In this document: positions 36,501 through 47,649 of the stretch, one piece after another
Layout of the letters: each line of letters begins with the position of its first letter
How positions within the stretch are numbered: the stretch's first letter is position 1
Assembly: GCA_037176885.1 (NCBI GenBank)
Contig: JAWWNJ010000039.1
Span: 682,001-746,000 of the forward strand
Direction: 5' to 3'
Source: Favolaschia claudopus
Lineage: Eukaryota; Basidiomycota; Agaricomycetes; Agaricales; Mycenaceae
DNA length: 64,000 bases
The notes under the pieces: generated by a model
The model's database searches: none
What the model was told of the DNA's origin: nothing
Seen by the model: the letters and a program-made list of their open reading frames with translations, nothing else
Made by a program: the position numbers and the translations under genes

Positions 36501-37100
36501 TGTTGTGCTTTGCTGACCTGTTCTTGAAGAGAGCGAAGACTACACGCTATTGTGGAACAAACTCCGTGAAGAGATATCGTTGGTAAAATCGGGGAAGCCC
36601 TGCCCAGGCCAAGGAAGTTTCGGGCACATTTCGGGGGGTTGTACGTTCATCTCTTCCCTTAGCGTTCCTCAGTTGTTCACAGTTGGTTAGACGACGCGGG
36701 TTACTACGGGTACGTACAGCCAGCCACTGACTAGGTTTTGAGATCTATGTGAACTTCGTGTAACAGCTACACATACTCGCTCGTGTTTGCCTCGGATATG
36801 TATGGTACGTCTTCCTTCTTTGCGGTTCCGAGTATGAACCTGACTGCGCTATCGTCTTAGCCACCGTTTTCAAGGGAGATCCTTTAGACCCGGCGCGCGG
36901 CAAACGCTATCGTGACAAGATCCTGAAATACGGCGGAAGCAGGGAGGAGCTTGACTCTCTGAAGGTAGTTTCATTTCTCGTATCAATAATCTGTCAGGTC
37001 TCAGCACTTCTTTCAGGACTTTTTGGGACGACCCCCTAACAGTGATGCATTCCTTCGTGAGTTGTTCGGAACCGTGCCCGCTGCCTCTGCCAGCTTGTAA
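33552..37100 (+). CDS. M3-family metallopeptidase (saccharolysin / thimet oligopeptidase type)
   Basis: Zinc peptidase that degrades short peptides, including cleaved targeting sequences. The protein shows SPAKELRDASTAADGLMRDY, a DVYVAKLNAEKAIKA helix, KFATRPETRQRAYEGHESR, EFYIWDYRYYDRKY and GFVGYCYLDLFPRESKY. The catalytic motif is DDVVTFFHEMGHVFHG (HExxH), and the third ligand region is VARDFVEAPSQMLENW. SGGYDAGYYGYTYSLVFASD provides the substrate-binding Tyr/Gly loop. About 17 exons; two are very short (12 and 14 nt), and the intron before GCACCATCTCAG needs a GC donor. The frame opens at ATG 33552 with a basic, Arg/Ser-rich leader (MVLHRAIQRLHPKWPRRNML) typical of mitochondrial presequences. 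A second start at 33804 (MPIVPPQPPPEW) would give the cytosolic form. Confidence 0.93.
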
Positions 37101-37569
37101 TGAGAATCCTGGACCTTGGCCTTTTCGTCGTAAGTTCTCGTAAGTTAATCGGATGACACCTGATTCCCGAGTTCTGCACATTGTACTTACGATATCGGCC
37201 CGTCTGACAAAAACAACATTTCAACTTGATTCTCGAGGGGACGCCGGAGGGGACGCCGCACTGTCATTTTGCTTGGCAAAGTCACGTTCCAAATGACCAA
37301 AGGCCAAGCCGGCGTTGGTCCTACACAACACGCATGGAATATACAGCTTTTTCAGGTAACGCAGCGATGCCAGGCAGAGACATTGAATAGTTCCTTGATT
37401 CGGACGAGAATCCGCAAATTTTAACGCATCAAGTCCGGCGCTTTGTCATCTTATCTTATCAAATATCAAAACTAGCGAGCACAGCTTCTAAATTATGCGA
37501 GCTACAGTGTCGCCTCGCCAACTTTCACGCCTTTAAGTATCGATAGCGCGATGCAGCTCTGACTTCACC
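37101..37569. other. Intergenic region
   Basis: About 470 bp between two plus-strand genes. Presumed 3' UTR and promoter; short ORFs only. Nothing recognised. Confidence 0.4.
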
Positions 37570-38956
37570 ATGCCCCGCCTTTTCAATGCCGTCTTTTTCT
37601 TGGCTTGCGCTGTAGCCGTCTGGGCCGCAGACGCCAACTCGACTACTGACGATGACAAGCCTGGCTCCAGGCCCGTGTATGTGTTAGCCGTGTCGTTTTC
37701 CCCAGCTTCTGATGTTTTCTCATTAGAGGAGGTTACGTTCCCGAGGTTCGATATCGTGGACCTCCTTCCAGAAGCACAGGTCTCATTCTCTTTTGCAGAA
37801 ATCCCTTGCAGCTGCAGCCCTCGCCGCCTATACTCTGTCGGGGCTCGTTCACACATACTGTATCTATTTTGCCATGAGATCAAACCGAAGAGTTCAATCT
37901 GGATCGTTTCTAGATTTTTTCGCTGTTCCACCCAGGCGTTGGTTTATATGCGCGCTACCGTTAGGGATGTTTGCCATGGCCATCGGTTTTGGCATCCGTA
38001 TAGCGTACTCCAATGGACCGCCGTATTCTCTGGGTGTCTACATCGTCATGACCCTATTCATTCTTTTGTCGGTGCGGATGCCTTTTTTTCGTTGGTTTGG
38101 AATGTGTTCCAATGCATACTTCTAGCCTTGCTTGTATCTGGCCACCGACTACATGATCCTTTCTCATCTCGCACGAAATTTCGATGACGAGGTCTCTAAG
38201 CGTTGCCTGGCCATAAGCCATTCCCGTATAACCAAAATTTTCGTGTGGTTAGTATTCATGCCTCGAGTACTCGTCAATTTCATTAACCGTCTGAGCAGGG
38301 CGGACATTTCAACATTTCTGATCCAGTCAGCTGGTGGTGGCCTCACTGCGTCGAAAGAGATCAAGACCGCCGACTTGGGTTCCAAGGTACATTTCAACGA
38401 TCCCATATATTCGGCTGTTATTCAACTTCGGGCAGATCGCGTTAGTCGGTCTGACTTTACAAGCCGTATCATTCGGGCTTTTCACTGTCGTCCTCATCGT
38501 CTTTGCCTGGCGTATGTGAGTACAGAACAGCATCCTCTGATTCCTCGTTCTCAGATTCACCTCTTACAAGGTCCAAACTGTATCCGCAACTCTGGTATCC
38601 CAAAAATCCCCGTCCTTTCAAAGTCTTTTCACGACAGCCCATCGACGATTGGCGAATCATCGTCTACCTCATGCTCCTGACGTGCGTTGGAATTCTCGTC
38701 CGCTCCATTTTCCGTATAATCGAGTTCGCTGGCGGGTATGTATCTCATTATACTGATCTCTGGCGAGCCACTAACGCGTCATAGCTATCGTGGCGCGGTC
38801 TACACTCACGAGTGGTATTTCTATGCTTTCGATACGCTTCCGCTTTGGTTATCAATGACCGTCTTCGCTTTCGTCTGGCCTACCCGTGCAATCATGAAGC
38901 GTGGAGAGAATATCGAACTTAGCTCAACGCAATCCTTTGCGAAAGGTTCCGCGTAG
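37570..38956 (+). CDS. RTA1-like lipid-translocating/resistance membrane protein
   Basis: Fungal seven-TM family including Rta1 and Rsb1 (sphingoid-base export). Start MPRLFNAVFFLACAVAVWAA is a signal-peptide-like helix. Exon 1 (37570-37676), a 19-nt exon 2 (37727-37745) and exon 3 from 37799 give SRPVGGYVPEKSLAAAALAA, the family's GYVP entrance. Further segments are PLGMFAMAIGFGIRIAYS, LGVYIVMTLFILLSPCLYLA, TDYMILSHLARNF, RITKIFVWSDISTFLIQSAG, KIALVGLTLQAVSFGLFTVV, LMLLTCVGILVRSIFRIIEF, YTHEWYFYAFDTLPLWLSMT and FAFVWPTRAI. All match RTA1 order. The exon join around FTSYKVQTV was less closely checked. Convergent with the Zn2Cys6 regulator. Confidence 0.87.
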
Positions 38957-39085
38957 ACAGCTCTGCACACGTGCAGAGCTTCGATGGACAAGTAGATCTA
39001 TTTATTAACTGTAGCACGACACCATAAATTACAATAATATATCTCCCAAATACATTCTGGTTCCCAGATCAATGGCTATAAGTAT

Positions 39086-41390
39086 CTATACTAAGTTGAG
39101 TGAAGAACTTGGAACGCATTGCATCAAATCAAGATGAAACATGCCAGTCCAAGCGTCGTCTATAGAAAAAACTTGGGCAGGAGCCAAACTAGGTGACGAA
39201 AATTGGTGCTGGCCGACGTAAAATTCCATTCGTTCAATTAGCTCGGCCGATTCAGGGATAACATAGCAGTAGCCCAAAAGCTTCAACGAGGATATGAAAC
39301 TGGAAGAGATCCGTGTTAGTAACAAACTCACCATACGGGGCGATATACATATACATACGTTTCGAATGTCCTAGCGCGAGCTGAGTTCACTGAGCCAGCT
39401 ATTGCCGCTTCATCCAAGCAGAAGCATATCCAGTCTTGAAGTGAGCTGGGGTCAAGCATTCCAAGGTGCGGAAGTGATGGCAGCAGCTGAAGCGCTCGCA
39501 CAACATCGCCAACTGCAAGACTGGTGAGTTCTTGCACTTGCCGTTGCAGGGTGCCCATGCGTTCTTGTAACCAGCGATTCTGTAAGGTGGGCGTATCTGT
39601 GGAGACACGGTACTGAACTTCCTTGTGTAAAGCAAGGACCAGGGAGCTGAAGCCCATAGACATGGTAAAGATACAGGCGTTGTGATTGGTTTCCTCGCGA
39701 CGATCCGAATGACGAGTGGTTGGAAACAATAGATCGCCATCCGCAGACATAGTTTGAGTGAGGAGCAAGGATATTATTGACTGGATGAGAGACAAGGGCC
39801 CGAGAAATTGAATGATCGCCGTTTCTGCAACAGCTCGACGCCGAGCGTAATCTGAGGCAATCAGCATGTGCCGATGAAGACGTAGTATGAACAGGTAGCC
39901 AACCTCCGGTAATGTCGTTGTATAGGTCACGAGCAAGCCTCGCGACATGGAACATGACTGGAGCAAGATCAGAAATCGTATGCGGAGGTGAAAGTGTCTG
40001 TACATGGACGTATTGCAGAATATACGATGTTCGAAAGTTTTCTTGAAGACGCGATCATCGCTTGAAGAGACTCAAGCAATTTCTCCAGCGGAAGGGGTTC
40101 ACCCCCGCAAAGTAGAAGCTGGTCATTATACGAGCTTCAGAATCAATGGTTAAAATCCTGGTCCACTTTTCGTTATAATAGCGTACAAGAGCACAGGTGT
40201 TCTTCGAAGAAGAGCTGCAAGGGCTTCGAACATCTGTTTTCTTGAGAATGAGGCGGATACAAGCGAGGATATAGCTCAGCATCTCACAAGAAAACCAGGC
40301 CAGCCATTCTCCCATGGTTTTCCAGACTCTTGCGATCCGGCGACGATACGGGAATGCGAAACGTAGCCTGCAGCCCAGGCGCGGGAGTTCGATGTGTTAA
40401 CTGCTTCATCGTATTGAACTGGTTGAAGTAGACGTGAGACACAGTCACCTACATCTTCCCAGCGTATCAAGACAGAAGCAAGACGCAGCGTTAAATTCAG
40501 AAGCGTCGAGATATGTCCCAGCTTGAAATCCCAGTGTGAATGCTCGTTCAGAGAGAGCGCGCACCATTGGGGCTCTCCGTACGCCGTACGCTCGTAGATC
40601 AGCACCGAGAAAGAACACAGAACGGTCGGCAAAAGATGCGATGCCCGACGCGCCAATAATTGCCGGGTGAAAGGAGATAGATGAAGCTATGGCGCATATA
40701 CAACTTCCCAACACGCGAGCCTGCGTAGGAAGTAGATCGAGCTGCCAGGAAACAGTGGCTAGGGCGGCTTGAATTTTGTTGCCATGGAGTAATGGGTGTC
40801 GGGATTCAAGGGACAGGTCGAAACCTATGTATGGGTCATGATTTTGCGATGGGCTAGACAACTAGAGAACTGTCCCTACCCACATTCAAATAGATGCTTC
40901 ACGAGATCAGGGGAAAGCTCCGAAGGGACGTTCGTGAGCGGGTTAAGAGGGTTAATCATTGAGCTGGAATAGAGACTCGGAGGCTTTTTGCAAGTGGAAG
41001 ACGAAGGCTGGGAGAATTCCGAAGAGGGGAGAGCAACAAACTGAATTTCGTCGACACCTGCCAGTGTTCGTGGTCGTCCGCGCTGGACTGGAGTGGTCTT
41101 ACATCTATGAAGTTTGGGATTTGAGATTTATTCGACAAAGCATAACGCTGCTCACACTACACCCTTTTCAACGCATCGAGGACAGGCGATCCCTGGGTAA
41201 GTAGCCGCAGTGAACATTCGAGGAGTTGAACGTTTGACAATAAACCAACCGTCCGGCTGAGAATGACACAAAACGCGACGAGCCTTGCAAGCATCGCAAG
41301 CGGGGGGCTATAGATTCGGCTTCTAGTGCTTGTAGGATGGAACGAGACTGGTTGCACCTTTTTCTTACGCTTATTGCGGACCAAAGACAT
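39086..41390 (-). CDS. Zn2Cys6 binuclear-cluster transcription factor
   Basis: Fungal-specific DNA-binding regulator. Start ATG at 41390 gives MSLVRNKRKKKPPACDACKA. Splicing three short exons yields CDACKARRVLC, then IACPRCVEKGVVCK, i.e. the full six-Cys cluster with C-x2-C-x6-C spacing in both halves and an 8-residue loop. It is followed by a basic PVQRGRPRT linker. The large C-terminal part (SPDLVKHLFECGFDLSLESR, LPTQARVLGSCICAIASSIS, RAYGVRRAPMVRALSERAFT) resembles the middle-homology/effector region of agaricomycete members and ends CVPSSSLNLV. The splice site before CKTTPV was fixed by the need for the sixth Cys; other donors there give stops or lose it. Targets unknown. Confidence 0.86.
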
Positions 41391-41610
41391 TGAGGTTAAG
41401 ATCAACCTGCAATCGGGCTTCTCGGGTTTGCCAGCGGAATCGCCGGCACAAAATCCAATGCATAAATACAAGCCTGGTATAAAGATAACACCAACAAGCC
41501 GCCCCTGATCCCAAAATTAGGATTTAGCCGCAATACAGCTAATATAACACTCCCCCAACACTCCCCCCATCTTTCTGTCTTTCTGCCTGACACACCCGTC
41601 AATTCTTGGT

Positions 41611-43839
41611 TTAACCAGCAACCTTCACCCCCGCACCAGGCTCATCGGCGGCCTCCCCTTGCTCGTCCTCTTCGTCCTCCTCTTCCACCTTCTGTGCCTC
41701 TGCGTCTGCACCTGACACTTCTCGATCGCGTCTGTCGTCTTCCCTTTGCAGCTCCTCACGCATGACCTGCATAGCGGTGTGAGTGTTTACGGTTCGCATG
41801 TGAGGCAGAGATAACGAGGAAAGAGAAGTCGAGGATAAGGACCGTGCTTCAATGACAGTCCTTCTAGCCACGTTGGGGTTGGTGTCGCAAGTGATCCTTC
41901 TCACACAGCCCAAGTACAGAGGAATGATACTCACCTGGACGTCGGCGTCGACCTTGGGTGCGACACGATCGATCCCAGCCTCCGCAAGAGAGACGTGTGC
42001 GCGATGTGTTGCGAGATGCGCAGAGCGGCGCGGGGGTCGCTTGAGCCGCCGGCGCGCTACCATCACGGGAACCGAGCATTTCTGGAGGGACACATTAGCA
42101 TACGACGAACGAGATAAAGATGCAGAATGAGATATGAGACGCAAGACGATAGAATGGTGGCACACGACCAACACGACCACTTCTAATTGGTCGTGTGCCG
42201 GTATTTTGGATAGTTGCAAACCGGCGGAGGAACAACGCACCTCGATGAGATAATGCGACGTCGACCCAAGCAAAATCCCCTTCAGCTGTCCCATTCCGCG
42301 CGACCCAACGATAAGCATCGCCGGTTCATGGTAGTCTACAATATCTGGAGAAAAGTGAGTCAACATCAGCGATGTAAATCCAAACGTTTGGCGCCGGGGT
42401 CAATACGAAGCGCCGGTGAATTGAAACCGGCGCGGATCGACAGTAAATTTGTAACGGACCTAACAGCATATGTCTCGCATTCTTTGCATGCCAGGCCTGG
42501 CACACGACCGTCACATTGAGCTTAGTGCGTTGGAGAAGTCCAGTTGCTTGGCGGCACAGGATATATGCCAGACCTTGACGCTACACGATGTAGGGTGCAG
42601 ATGAGTATCGAGACAGCGCCGACGCCAAACGAAATAAACGACGCACTTCCTGTTGGCTCCTGAGTTTACCCGCACGATCTGCAGCATTCGGGATCGGCGG
42701 ATCCACTGAAGACAAATAAATTAGTTCAAGAGGTAGAGTTCATTTTGCGAGGACTGCGCACCCTTAGCCTCGTTCTCCATGATATTCACAATCATCATTT
42801 CGTCTCCATCGCGTATAACCGTGCCGATCCCCCACTCGACAGCATATCGACTTTCTTCACTAAGATCGCTAGCAACAATGTAGCGCTTCCGTTTCGTGCC
42901 GTACGCGTCCGGGTCTCCTTGAGTGATCGTGATGGTGCATCTGTCCCGTTGGAAAATCGGACGGCTGGTATTGAGAGCAAGTGGCTCGTGATGCTTCGTG
43001 CTTTTCCTGCGTCGCGGGTTGCGTCCTTTAGTGCCACGCGAGCTACTAGGCCCGGCATTAAATGTGGATGGGAAGTACGGATCCGGCGGTACAACAACGT
43101 TGACGCCTTCCCCGAGAGGGTCGTTGTCCGCGTCGGGATCGTGTGGAGCGGCAGGCACGACTATTGAATTGTGCTCGGTGTTGCGTTCGGTAACGGGGTC
43201 AAAAATGTCGAGGCCCTCGTCTGCGCTCCAATCGTCTTCATCGTCAGTCTCGAGGTTGTTGCCTCCAGAGGTCTCGTTGTCGGAATCATCGTCCGTGAAC
43301 GCAGTACGAGGACGTACGGAAGACGTGTCAGATGAAAGATCGACATCAGAATGGGTGAGAGGGAGAGCCTGGGGCGTCGGGGAGGGATCACGCTGCTGTC
43401 TGAAGCGGCGGAATGAGAAGGGAGATTGAGAACGCGCACGCGAGCGACTTCTGGAAGGGTCCTCTGTTGGAGGGGGGACATGAGACGAGGAGCGCGCTTG
43501 TTTGGCAAAGACGCTGAGACTTCGACCACGCTCCCTCTCCTTCTCTCGCTCTCTCTCCTTCTCCTTCTCCTTCTCCTTCTCTTTGTCCTTTTCCTTTTCT
43601 TGCTCCGGGTTTGTACTGGTACGCGATAATGACAGACTGCTGAGACCGCCCATCATGGAACTAAAAGACATTTTGCTGAATGAGCCTTTTGAATGCTCTG
43701 GTTTCGGGGTAGCAGGTGAGGCAGAGGTTGTGCGTTCGAGAGCATTGATGATGAGCTGGGAAGCCTGCTGGTCGAGCTGCTGAAGCTCAGTAAGCTGAGT
43801 AGAACGGCGCCTGCGAGAGATAGAAGATGAGGAAGACAT
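41611..43839 (-). CDS. Universal stress protein (UspA) domain protein with long disordered N-terminus
   Basis: Starts MSSSSSISRRRRSTQLTELQ (43839). The first 270 residues are Ser/Arg/Asp-rich, including a charged EKEKEKEKEREREKERERG helix-prone run and phospho-site-like RSRSRARSQSPFSFRR. The USP domain follows: KRKRYIVASDLSEESRYAVE, MMIVNIMENE, TKLNVTVVCQAWHAKNARHM and the nucleotide-binding loop VGSRGMGQLKGILLGSTSHY (G-x2-G-x9-G-S/T). It closes LIEKCSVPVMVARR. The C-terminal tail is Glu/Asp-rich (KVEEEDEEDEQGEAADEPG). One intron (42240-42082, 159 nt) is about three times the local norm and carries a perfect inverted repeat. The signalling role is inferred only from the domain. Confidence 0.9.
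42159..42199. repeat. Perfect 13-bp inverted repeat inside an intron
   Basis: GGCACACGACCAA (42159-42171) and its exact reverse complement (42187-42199) flank a 15-nt loop. The hairpin lies in the long intron of the USP-domain gene and would form in the pre-mRNA. Confidence 0.85.
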
Positions 43840-45757
43840 GAGGGCTCACTTCAGCGGTAGGCTTCTTGATAATTTGGAGTCAGAGACTTATAAAGAGACA
43901 CCGTGGCTTGGCAGAGAATATAACGTACATTCGACATTGCAGATACACGTCTTTCTGCCTGAGAAAGTGTTCAGAAATTAAAGACTCAGGCTGTTCAAAG
44001 CCGTGTCAAAGTTGTAGTAAAAGCCAAGAGTATTGTTGCCGTACATTCCCTCTACCAAGACCCGACTTAAGCCGAAACACTCAGTCTTCATCGTATTCAA
44101 CGACCTCAACAACCTCTATTTGATGTAAATATACAGCACTCTCACAAGTGGAAATACATCATGATTTTGTGGGTCCAGCCAAAAGCACGTTCGTCCTAAA
44201 TGCCGTCCTACTTTTGCTTTACCTCTCAACGAATTACCGACCCTGCAATCCCCTCGTTTATCGTAGCACCAAGGCCCGCAGTATAACTGCACAACAGTCA
44301 TCCCCCGAAACCCTCGGTGAGGAGTAAATCATGGTCTTGGCACTATCAAACATCAGACACCGTTTATTCATTCCACGGGACGAACTTTTGCCATTGTTCG
44401 CGATTTAGCGCAGCAGGTCATAGGCGCTCTTGAGCTGAGTTGAAGGACATCGATATCTAAGAATCGTATCTCCTCTATATCAGGCAGAGATACAGGAGAC
44501 CTAAACTTTCGGGGGTACAACAGCTTTTCGCACAGAATAGGAAACAGGTTCTTACAACAATACAGCCTGAGAGTTCCCCGGCGTACTCCATGATCGGTCG
44601 GTTGAGCTATCCGGCGTTGGGCGCTTCGCAGCCAGCCATGTTCCCGGAAAGATCTACAGAGTATGCGCAAATCGCAGTCTCCACCAAGCAATGATCCATA
44701 CAAGGGCAATCTTGTCGAGCAATTCATTCGAAAGCAGGCTGCCCGAGGGCGGACTCAGCCGCAAGGAGGCGAGGGAGGTTTCGGTGAGCTGACCGACTTC
44801 AAGATAGCCTGAGTTGTTCGCGAATCACGAGCCAGCAGAATGAACGAGGACCTAGGTAGGACACCATACGTAGTTGCCAGTGCCAAGCGGCGGTGAGCCA
44901 GGAGTATTGCCGCATCACAGATTCACAGCAACAGGAAAGGAGGGTTCGAGCTTGATATGATTTGGAATGAACTTTTCTTGGTTTGCACACCGCGTAAATC
45001 AATAATGAATTTGCCATTTCATGTTCTGGCGGAGAAAGGTCCCGAAAGCGAGGGGCTAATGACCGGAGCTTCTAAGGGTCAAAACTCACTCTAGTCGTCC
45101 AAGATTATTGGGCGATAATAAGTATTCGGCGAACCTAAGCTTCCACGAATCGCCGTCAAGTCTTAACATCTGGAAGACGGTGCAAAGCAGCCATATATTG
45201 GAACATCGCTTCCGCCTGCGACACCGAGCTTGTTGAGGGAGACTAAGAGCAAGAGTCAATACCGCGTCGTCGTGGTGAGCGGTGAGTCGAGCTGTGACGT
45301 TACGAATCCTGACGTAAGGAGGGATTCGTTCTTTTTCTTTCAGACCCTCGTCTATTTGTTTGCATAGATGGGAAATCAGATCTTGATTTGTGTCATGCGC
45401 TTTATTGCCTTTTATGGGCTGTTTTGTGCTTACATGTCGACTTGTTGAAATGTCTTCGTGTCGCCTTGGATGATTTTATTTTCCCTTATATGGGTTTTGA
45501 AATGGTTTTTTTTCTGTTCCGCTTCATATAAGGCTATTCTCTTCATCAGTCACCACGTGAGATCTGCGTTAAGCTCCCCGGTTTGGAATATTCGTCGTGT
45601 TTTCGCATTTCTATGCTAAACTATGTGCTGTTTATATGTTAAGCTCCTTTTTCGGTAATTTAATTGTTCGGCGTTGTGTGCTTCTTCTGCTCTTTCGTCT
45701 TCTTGTACTTTCAAGTTTGCCTGAGGTTCATTGTCGTGTTAGAAGTCTGATACTATG
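43840..45757. other. 1.9-kb stretch without a confident gene; possible decayed minus-strand gene
   Basis: Short minus-strand ORFs (44368-44727, 44799-45017) and a segment near 45115-45165 reading SWKLRFAEYLLSPNNLGRL could be exons of one gene, with a plausible GTGAGT donor near 45095, but no set of introns gives a continuous frame and no family is recognised. From about 45300 rightwards the + strand becomes T-rich. I regard this as the boundary zone between core and accessory sequence. Confidence 0.4.
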
Positions 45758-47107
45758 TTAATTCGTTTCGTGCCAAATCTCTTCCACTCTTTTCGTCGTG
45801 TCTTCTACTCGGTTCCGCTTCATCTCGAAAGTCGTCATCTCCTTCAGCAAAGGGGTTTCATCCTCCTCCTCCGTCATCCAAGCTATCACGCGTTTCCCCC
45901 TCATATGCTCAGCTAGAAGAATCTTTGATGCTTGTCTTTTGGTCAGGCAGCGTCGCAGTCGGATTTCTTCAAGTTCCGGCCATACGTCTCCTTGGTTGGC
46001 CATGTACCGCTCCAGTGAGTCCCACGTCTCCAACATAGACTGCGATATGTCTATCGTTTTGACGTCGCATAACCCCTTCCAGATCGTCGCTTCTCCATCT
46101 GCGGGTGTCCCAATGAATTTCAGCTCCAGGTATTGTACCGTGTTTAACAAATGCCCGCACGTCGGCGCTACCGCCCCAAACGTCTCTGGTCCCATTAGAG
46201 TCAGGGACAGGACCTTCAACGCGGGCATTCTCAAATGCTGAAGAATGCTCCATGTTTGGTTGCCCCAATTCATGAACTTCAAGCGTTCCACGCTGTGAAG
46301 GGTGATGTCCGTGATGCGTGGCCTCTCCCAAGCCTCCGAGTCCGTCATAAATATCACGTCCTCTAGCACCAGTTCGCGGAGGCGCTTTGCTGCCCGCAGC
46401 ATAGTGAGTACGTCCTGTTTTCGTACGTGGTGAGCGCCTTTGATTTCTAGTTTTGTGAGGTTCGCGTGGGCGTTCCACTCTCCCGATATAGGTATGAGGT
46501 CTTTTATTTTCAGCGACTGAATGTTGTGCCATTTTGATCCTGGAAGAGTTGGTATCCAGGGGATCTGCGTTCCGCGGGAGATAGCGGCGAGGTCGGCGAG
46601 AGTCATGCGTATGGGGTTTTTCGTGCCAATCGTGAATTCTACGCTGTGAAGGCGGTCTGTGGCGCACTGAGACGTGTTTTTGACTAGGGCTATCCAGTCC
46701 GCTATGTGCTCGGCTTCCACGGTCAGCGTCGCTACCCGATGAAACTCGGGAACGAGGCAACGTTCCAGTTTGTTGGCCATAGTTTCTATGTCTGGTGCGC
46801 CGCGCATGGGTTCTGTAGAGGCGTGCCAGTGAGTTCGAGGGATGTCGCGCCCTTGTATCTCAATCTGCATGGGTCCTCCCGAGCTCTGGGAAAACTGCCA
46901 ATCCAGAAAATCGGGCTGAGTGCGTCGCCCGACGAACACTTTCCTCCAATATCTCGGCGTGTCCTTTATGATATCGCGCCACTTTCCGCATGTGTCGCTT
47001 GTCTGTTGCCTAGTCGCCGCAGTGTTTTCGATAGTGTTCGCTAGCAGCGCGATGTCTAAGATTTCCTCTAGAACGTCTCTGGACAGTTTGTCGTTTATCG
47101 TGGGCAT
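45758..47107 (-). CDS. F-box-like protein, leucine-rich C-terminus
   Basis: Single uninterrupted frame. The ATG at 47107 (MPTINDKLSRDVLEEILDIA) is preferred because it sits directly before an F-box-like segment (VLEEILDIALL, then CGKWRDIIKDTPRYWRKVFV). The frame stays open upstream to 47344 as a Lys/Gln/Arg/Thr-rich stretch that probably reflects base composition rather than protein. About 449 aa. The C-terminal part has repeated Leu patterns (NLTKLEIKGAHHVRKQDVL, RLRELVLEDVIFM, MPALKVLSLTLMG, NTVQYLELKFIGTP). Because it is on the minus strand of a T-rich region its codons are A-rich, the opposite of its plus-strand neighbours. The substrate is unknown. Confidence 0.75.
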   Translation of the reverse strand: MPTINDKLSRDVLEEILDIALLANTIENTAATRQQTSDTCGKWRDIIKDTPRYWRKVFVGRRTQPDFLDWQFSQSSGGPMQIEIQGRDIPRTHWHASTEPMRGAPDIETMANKLERCLVPEFHRVATLTVEAEHIADWIALVKNTSQCATDRLHSVEFTIGTKNPIRMTLADLAAISRGTQIPWIPTLPGSKWHNIQSLKIKDLIPISGEWNAHANLTKLEIKGAHHVRKQDVLTMLRAAKRLRELVLEDVIFMTDSEAWERPRITDITLHSVERLKFMNWGNQTWSILQHLRMPALKVLSLTLMGPETFGAVAPTCGHLLNTVQYLELKFIGTPADGEATIWKGLCDVKTIDISQSMLETWDSLERYMANQGDVWPELEEIRLRRCLTKRQASKILLAEHMRGKRVIAWMTEEEDETPLLKEMTTFEMKRNRVEDTTKRVEEIWHETN

Positions 47108-47649
47108 CTTTTGTCGGGGTGTAGTTTGTAGATAACTGCATGCGGTTTGCCGAGCGTTCTGAGTTTGTTGTCTGCTTTTGTTTGCTTTCACTTGATGATC
47201 TGCTTCTTGTATGCGTTGGCGTGTTGTATGTTTTCGGGAGTACTTTCCTTTCTTCTGCGTTCTGTGTCTTTGTCTTAATTTTTTATGGTTTTTTTGGTTT
47301 GGGGTGTCTTTCGCTAGCCTTTCCCGAGGACCTTCCCCGGACATGGTTGGTTCTGGATCGTTTCAGTATCCGTTTTCGCTGCACGTCCTTCAGGTTTTAG
47401 TCGCCAGTGTCTAGTCGTGTGGTGGCTGTCTTTCTGTTTTCTTTGCGGCTTGCTATGTCGGACTCTAATTTATTCTGGGTCGTTGTTAGTTTCCTCGTGT
47501 TCTGTTTCGAATTATTGATGAAATCAGTATTTAGTCCTCGCCCATCGTCGTATCTCGATCGTGTTTGCGGGTGTTTTTTGACTCTTCTCTAGCTCTAACT
47601 CTGTTCTTTGCTTTTCTTTCGTTGCGTTCAAGTCGTTTCCTTGGAAGTT

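Noticed and set aside
47108..47344. N-terminal 79-residue extension of the minus-strand F-box frame
   Set aside because: Lys/Gln/Arg/Thr-rich sequence explained by the A-rich strand; a better start lies directly before the F-box at 47107.
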